DNA of 64,000 bases, taken from assembly GCA_026168455.1 (NCBI GenBank), contig CM047426.1, positions 58,439,812 through 58,503,811 of the forward strand, in the 5' to 3' direction. Shown piece by piece: positions 57,801-64,000 of this stretch. The number at the start of each line of letters is the position of its first letter. Position 1 is the stretch's first letter. The notes beneath the pieces are model-generated. The model ran no database searches, was not told where the DNA came from, and was given only the letters and a program-made list of their open reading frames with translations. Position numbers and translations under genes: made by a program. This DNA is from Theocolax elegans. Taxonomy: Eukaryota; Arthropoda; Insecta; Hymenoptera; Cerocephalidae.

Positions 57801-58302
57801 CCATGCCGTAAACACCGCCGCACAATCCTCCACTAAGGTGTCACCTGCCTTCTTAAATTTCGGCAGACATCCTAAGCCAGTAAAAAGCTTGAGGAGAGAA
57901 GTAGAAGGTCATAGACCAGTTGTTAAAATTCCGCCGGAGGTATGGGAAGAGCGGATGAAACGTCTAGATGCCCTGCGAGATTTGGTAGCTCGACACATCG
58001 ATCAAGCACGTGCCAAGCAGGAGAAACAGTATAATAAGGGACGTAAAGATGTTAGTTTCACCGTCGGAGATTTAGTACTTAGAAAAGTACATACGTTATC
58101 TAACGCCGCGAATAAATATTCCGCCAAACTTGCGCCGAAATATGAAGGGCCGTTCGATATCGTAAAAGTGTTGTCCCCTACAGTGTACGTGTTGGGTAGT
58201 GGTGAAGGAAACAGTCGGAAAATTGCGAAATCGCATGTCACCGAATTAAAACGTTTTATTCAACCCCGCAGATGTGTGTCTCAAAGGAAGGCAGGAGAAT
58301 AA
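54814..58302 (+). CDS. pol: Pol of gypsy-B (protease, RT, RNase H, integrase)
   Basis: The frame is open from 54814 and is about 1,160 codons long; there is no convincing ATG start, as expected for a frameshift product. Counting from 54850: retropepsin with FDPGAM at residue ~139 and ILGMDF at ~210; RT with FCIDYRDLNK (~349) and the active site YLDDII (~449); RNase H with QCDASNFALGAVL (~597) and ITDHSALRWL; integrase zinc finger HCVTSAGHLG...CQTCQQYK (~791-830); DDE triad in AADLMEF (~858), LSDNGREF (~918) and NPVERSNR (~955); and a C-terminal basic domain. The enzymes appear complete. The -1 shift from gag leads into the frame that ends at TGA 54867, so reaching this frame needs one further base change between 54814 and 54866. 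Confidence 0.93.
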   Translation, partial: RNEVYVFSSRKPLIIRLGEAEYSRKSLQTFRERVRQKESEVATPVQPNEDLEEEREFSRLHIVQRAVEMLSAPSPLDLPVEKEVDCIPTPNPRSTGAIPKRARTELCISPPNSEEKQEVRRDDENVAATSADNRNFLELNLGGESYSALFDPGAMISLAGPKVTERFRSRLEPCETAIKSVTGDVRRVIGILNISLEIDGYAEIIPLKAMNVLDHDVILGMDFCRIFDVDTRLGRGEWRAREGKWRTFAATAEDGEATIYAECAGIQELRDDQRERVRRLVEGILPEPSDTFGATDLTEHHIDVGDASPIMHKVRRLSPRMLEIARDEVNKMLRNDIIERSASDWSSAPVMVKKPDGSIRFCIDYRDLNKVTRKDGYPMATMDSILDKMRRAKCITKIDLKQAYFQIMMEATSRKYTAFAVPGSGQYQFKRMPFGLTNAPKTFQRLVDALFGPEYEPYIFCYLDDIIIVTEDFDEHLKWLELVLRKLVDAGLMVNRDKCEFCCSSVTYLGFILDSQGLRPDPEKVSPVVEYPEPRNVRELRRFLGMVGWYARFIEKDSELKVPLVKLLRKSQEWTWGEEQQEAFDALKEALTQAPVLARPDFSKPFTIQCDASNFALGAVLTQEKEDGEHPIVYISRVLTPAEKNYTTSEKECLAMLWAIKKLRPYIEGYTFTVITDHSALRWLQNLKDPTGRLARWALEMQQWDFKVVHRKGAMNHVPDALSRMFPSEEEDVAAFEEIADQWYLRMLKEVPERPAKFNGWKVENGLLYRHRYDPLLDPITTPEEGWRLVVPADHRQQVLQESHCVTSAGHLGIEKTYDKLARDYYWKGMWYDTHDFVRSCQTCQQYKVSQTGPVGLMGSRIVERPWAVVAADLMEFPPSKSQCRYLVVFQDLFTRWIEVKPLRSADGKSVARAFEELVLFRWETPDYFLSDNGREFDNKLLKATLSEYGVKHVTTPPYFPQANPVERSNRTLKAMIAAFVGGDHRNWDVHVHEFRHAVNTAAQSSTKVSPAFLNFGRHPKPVKSLRREVEGHRPVVKIPPEVWEERMKRLDALRDLVARHIDQARAKQEKQYNKGRKDVSFTVGDLVLRKVHTLSNAANKYSAKLAPKYEGPFDIVKVLSPTVYVLGSGEGNSRKIAKSHVTELKRFIQPRRCVSQRKAGE

Positions 58303-58846
58303 TCCCCGCCGGTGGTAGAGGAGAGGTTAGGGTAGGCCCTACGGCAAGAGTACCCGTCAGGGAGCCCTAAGAAGAGTAGAAGAAGAGAAAGAAGAAGAAG
58401 ACACCGCCGGTAGTTGTGAGGAAGAAGAAGGATGTATATAGTAGATTAAGGCATAGAGTTAAGATGTATATAAGAAGAAAACCGTCGGTAGTAGAGGAGA
58501 ATGCGCCGGAAGAGAGAGGGAATAGGTATAATAATATAATTTTTTTTTATTAATTATTCTATTTTCTATTTTTATTATTTATTTTTATTTTATAATGGTG
58601 GTGGTTATAAATAAATAAATAAAAATGTAAAATGTGCAATTCGGTCCGACGCCCGTGCGAGGGAAGAAGTAGTATCGCGAACGAATCGTTGTTAGGAGAA
58701 TAGTAGTAGTTGTAAGAGTTATTTTAAATTATATGATATATAATTGAGGGTGAATAACTTTTGTGTAATGAGTAAAAGTAGTTGAAGTAAGATGTTGTAG
58801 TAAACCGAAGGACACCGGGGGTGTTTCGGTTTAGGAGGGGGCTGTT
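58303..58846 (+). other. 3' noncoding region and polypurine tract of gypsy-B
   Basis: AG-rich DNA with many AGAAGA runs and several CCGCCGGT words, then an AT-rich stretch. AGGAGGGGG (58833-58841) lies six bases before the 3' LTR and is the likely polypurine tract. No env-like frame is present. Confidence 0.8.
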
Positions 58847-60815
58847 TGTGACGTTGTAAAACATACAACGTACAAGTACATGCACATGGCTTGTATTTAC
58901 AAGTCATGTGCATGCATACATTTAGCTTATGTTAGTTCGCGATCGCGTCGCAGGTAGCGAATCCCTCGCAGGCGGACCGAAGTGCACCGATGCACTTTTA
59001 AAAATAAACACTGATACCCACGGTATGGGTATGTTTTAGCACGGAGCCGACGAACGACGCGACCGATACCCGACGGTAGTACGCGGACTACGACCGAGAC
59101 CCCGGCCGAGAGGTATCGTGAGCCAAGGACCGAGCCCAGGTCGTCTCACGATACCTGGCGAATCCGATGCTGATGTCAACAAGACGGGAGGTTAGGCGGC
59201 GTCCTAACCTCAACCGTCACACGTGCTCAGCAGACGACGACGGCTGAGATGGCGCATGGGTGCGCGCACGCCCGAACTACGTACTAGTAGTCGGGAGAGC
59301 CAGGGTGCTCCCCCACCTTACACCCGTATACCGGGGAACGCGGCACCGACGGCGACGATCGTGCGGCACTAGGCGTGGTGCGCGGGAAGGGGGGATCACT
59401 CGAGCAGCGAGAGTGTTGCGCGCGCGAAGATGCTCGAGTGAGCAACCGTAGTGGGATAATGGGTGGGAGCGCGCGGAGCGAGGGGAGCGCGAGTAGAGTA
59501 GGAGTCGCGGTATACCTAATGTATACGGTATACCGCGGCATCTTAGAATGTATATATATAAATATAGACGGTGCGCGCACACCTATGTGTCGGTGTATAT
59601 TCTTGTATATAGCGCGCACACATATATTATTTAATTAATTATTTTAATTAGTAGCTTAGTTAATTTTAGATGAAAATATATAGATCCGTCGGTAGAGTTT
59701 GGGGCGATTTATATTAGTTTTTAAAGTATGTATATAGTTGTAAATGGTGCTGATATAAATTAAATATTAATTATGTGTGAGTGTGTCGGGAGTAGTCAGT
59801 AGTAATTATATAGCCGGTAGGCACGGGGCGGCAGCACCGACTGGGTTACCGATATGGTAATTCATTATTTGTAATGCGCGCCTTCCGAGTGTCGGGGATG
59901 ATTGGTTGCGTGATCGACCCAATAATGAACAGGTTGGTGGTGACGTAAACCACTATTATTGGGTAATCGGCCTTGACGGAAATAAGATCAAGGCTGACTA
60001 CGCGTATCGATCACGCAATCAACCACCCTAATCAACGCCGGTAGATAAGGAGTATAGTAAGATAGAGCAGGATAGCGATAGGGTGGGGAGGAAAATCCTT
60101 AATTTTGGGGATCAAGCCACGCCGCGAGCCGGATGAAGAAGCCGGTCTCGACGATTCGCTACCTGATCGTCCGACGAGGCAGTCGATTTTTCTGAGCAGT
60201 AGCATTTTCGTTGAGTAGTATTGAGGCTGAGTAGCCATTTTTACGAGTTGAGTAGAGTTGAGTTAGAGTTGAGAAGCAGAGTCGAGCGGAGTTGTTTTGG
60301 AGTTGATAAATCAATTAGGCGAGTAAATTTACGGTTAGCCCGACGGGCGGCCGAATTATTTAAATATAATATTTTTCTTATTATTTTATTATATACCGCC
60401 GGACGGAGTTGAGTGAGAGAGTGGAAGCACGTGTGTGAGTCGGTCGCGAGTCGCGTTTAATATTGTGTCGGTGCCGGAAATTATAATTTCTTTGAATTGT
60501 TGAATAAATATTAGTTGTGGTGAAGTATTAAATTCGAGAGTGTCATTTTAAGTAATTTTCCTTTACTCTGAAAGCCGCCGGTTCCGAGGTGGTCAGCCGT
60601 CGGGATTCCCTCTGTGACGAGGAGTCGAGGTGAGGATTTGCCGGGTTGCCGAGTTGTTTGTAAAGTAATTATTTCATTTTTATTTAAATATCGCCAGGCG
60701 CCCAATTAAATACAAATCGGCGATATATAGCCATTTTCAACGTCGCTACGACGGAACCTCCGTCGGCCTTTAATTTAATTTAATTAGATTTTTCCCGACG
60801 AAAAGTAGCGTCGCA
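58847..60815 (+). repeat. 3' LTR of gypsy-B
   Basis: Identical in length to the 5' LTR and nearly identical in sequence, ending GCGTCGCA before the AATA duplication. Confidence 0.97.
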
Positions 60816-61855
60816 AATATTATTTATATATATATATATAATTATATGGAAAGGTATTTATCTGAACTCTTTATTATTGATTTGCTTTATGTTTTTAAAA
60901 ATAAACTATCCCTCAGGTTATTGACTAAGACGGGGCCGTACTTACTTCTCAATTTTTTAACCCGAAAGAGTTATAGACGACTGTCTATATATAAGTCTCA
61001 AATACCCACATAACCCTCATAAATAATAAACACTTTTGACTTTTTTTATGAAAAAACTGTAAAAGCCTTATAATAATGCATCTTCTTTAGGATTATAACC
61101 AAAAAAACGGGGTTACAAAGTCAAATAACCGAGCGTTACTTGCTTTTTTCGCGTTTTTAAAACGCTTGACTTCATAGGCGTCACAACCGCACATGCGCAT
61201 AGTGCGCCCGTTCGTTCAGCTAATTATTTACTATTGTTTCTAATTGATTCCCATTAATAAATACAAAGTTTGACGATTGTACTATTACGTACAGATAATG
61301 TACATTTTTTTATTTACTCATAGGTAGAGTTAAATATCAATGATTTGGAGGGTACAATTACTTTTTCCACAAATTCTGGTAATTAATAATAATAATGCGA
61401 CGATGGATATTTTATCAATGCCTGCCATGCATTTTTTCCCTTTTTTACGATTTTAAAATCTCGTGCGGTTGAAAATCTCGTGTGCATGCGAATCTCGCAC
61501 TTCCGTTGGCCGCGCATGCGCAGTAGCTGAAAACGGACTGTCAATCAGACGATATTGCTTTTTTAATATTTTTGCGTTATACCGTTATTTTTTCGGAAAA
61601 GTGAGGGTGGTACAATTAAGTACGAAAAAGGTACAATTTTTTTACACCCTAATTAGGACGAAGGAACGATTGTAAGGTGAGGTATCGGTGTTTTAATATT
61701 GCAATACTTTGTCATTTTTTTTCTCAAAAACGGTGGGGGTACAATTAAAATTTCTTGTTTTTTTAGAAAGTACAATTAAAAATACATCGGATAGCATTTT
61801 TTTTTTTATAAAATTCCGTAGGTCGGCGGGCTGGGGTAAGGGCGGTACAGTATAT

Positions 61856-62024
61856 ACCTGTAGTTGAGTAGTTCTGTACTTCTTTCTGTCTTCTGTGATG
61901 CTAAAGTTCCTTCGTTTCCCGCTATGTCGCACAATCGCTCGTGGCGTACGTGCACGCATGATTGAGTGACAAGTTATACCTTTGCTTAATGTTATAGTCA
62001 ATAGTGTGCTGTTCTTCTGTCGTT
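61856..62024 (+). promoter_or_regulatory. Short promoter-proximal region of eEF2
   Basis: Only about 170 bp separate the foldback element's target duplication from the predicted eEF2 start site. No TATA box is evident, as expected for a TCT-type promoter. Confidence 0.5.
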
Positions 62025-62032
62025 CTTTCTCA
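62020..62032 (+). promoter_or_regulatory. TCT initiator / 5' TOP start of eEF2
   Basis: GTTCTTTCTC contains TTCTTTCT, a fit to the TCT initiator (YYC+1TTTYY), with the predicted first base C at 62025. A transcript starting there begins with a pyrimidine run and has a 5' leader of about 76 nt before the ATG at 62101. TCT initiators and 5' TOP mRNAs are characteristic of ribosomal-protein and elongation-factor genes. Confidence 0.6.
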
Positions 62033-62100
62033 GGGAGTCCGCCATTGTTGGCGCACGTATAATTTCGATCTAGCTCCAGTGTAATCGGACAGCATCCAAT

Positions 62101-64000
<1,900 letters not shown>

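Larger units (their letters stand above)
49470..60815 (+). mobile_element. Ty3/gypsy LTR retrotransposon, gypsy-B, full length and young
   Basis: The 11,346-bp element has two LTRs of exactly 1,969 bp (49470-51438, 58847-60815). I noticed one base difference between them (T at 50008 against C at 59385). AATA at 49466-49469 and 60816-60819 is a 4-bp target duplication. The order is LTR, tRNA-Lys primer site, 0.8-kb leader, gag, -1 frameshift signal, pol, ~0.5-kb 3' noncoding region, polypurine tract, LTR. There is no envelope gene. Long LTRs and a tRNA-Lys primer recall the Osvaldo/Ulysses-type elements, but this is only an impression; gypsy-A is a clear relative. Confidence 0.95.
47966..61846. 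mobile_element. Foldback (FB/MULE-like) element with 9-bp target duplication, split by gypsy-B
   Basis: ACAGTATAT flanks the element at 47957-47965 and 61847-61855. The termini are near-perfect inverted repeats (ACCGACCCTACCCCAGCCCG at 47966 against the complement of the sequence ending at 61846). The arms are ~1.24 kb (47966-49209) and ~0.97 kb (60877-61846). The left arm contains ~352-bp tandem units marked by TTGTACCACCTGAG (48443, 48797) and CACATTAAATTTGAGCA, hence the unequal lengths. Without gypsy-B the element is about 2.5 kb and encodes nothing. Long arms made of tandem units and 9-bp duplications are features of Drosophila FB elements; Mutator-like elements also make 9-bp duplications. 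Confidence 0.85.

Noticed and set aside
58303..58846. An envelope gene downstream of gypsy-B pol
   Set aside because: The stretch is AG-rich and AT-rich noncoding DNA with no signal peptide, membrane segment or long frame.

Overview
The window is AT-rich, intron-containing eukaryotic DNA from an arthropod, most likely an insect. The only clear host gene is the 5' part of translation elongation factor 2 (eEF2, 62025-64000, running off the right edge). It has short AT-rich introns and a TCT-type start site. Almost everything else is transposable-element and satellite DNA. I cannot place the species from sequence alone.

Left to right: (1) 1-7927 is a minus-strand Ty3/gypsy element (gypsy-A) cut by the left edge: pol fragment, broken gag, a 2.6-kb leader packed with stem-loops, a tRNA-Arg-type primer site and a 1.03-kb LTR. 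(2) 7928-10792 is AT-rich DNA with a small foldback repeat and a tRNA-like scrap. (3) 10793-20636 is a satellite array of about 99 monomers of ~98 bp with higher-order structure, followed by an AT microsatellite. (4) 21060-27035 is a decayed minus-strand Helitron (Rep plus PIF1-type helicase). It carries two clean nested insertions: a 2,011-bp LTR-like sequence with a 5-bp duplication, and a 614-bp copy of the satellite unit with a 19-bp duplication. (5) 28013-31611 is a P-element/THAP9-like transposase with an intron inside its THAP domain and a decayed core. (6) 32486-33303 is a palindrome with tRNA-like sequences at both ends. (7) 34560-40690 is a complete BEL/Pao element with 260/263-bp LTRs and a 5-bp target duplication, broken by one frameshift and one TGA. 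(8) 40691-47956 holds a diverged segmental repeat, a 216-bp satellite of hairpins (42365-43740) and a ~710-bp palindrome. (9) 47966-61846 is a foldback element with a 9-bp target duplication and ~1-kb inverted arms built of tandem units. A young 11.3-kb Ty3/gypsy element (gypsy-B, 49470-60815; equal-length 1,969-bp LTRs) has jumped into its centre. (10) eEF2 starts about 170 bp beyond the foldback element.

Gypsy-A and gypsy-B are distant members of one lineage. They share the Gag layout (SAP-like N terminus, capsid, two CCHC knuckles, an extra C-x2-C-x9-C-x2-C cluster), a DPGA protease motif and a gag/pol junction with an in-phase GGGAAAC heptamer, a 6-nt spacer and a strong stem. That junction is the signature of programmed -1 ribosomal frameshifting. 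They use different tRNA primers. Other structures that deserve attention are the stem-loop leader of gypsy-A, the satellite unit that moves like a retroposon, the hairpin satellite with inverted loops, and the nested foldback/gypsy block pressed against the eEF2 promoter.
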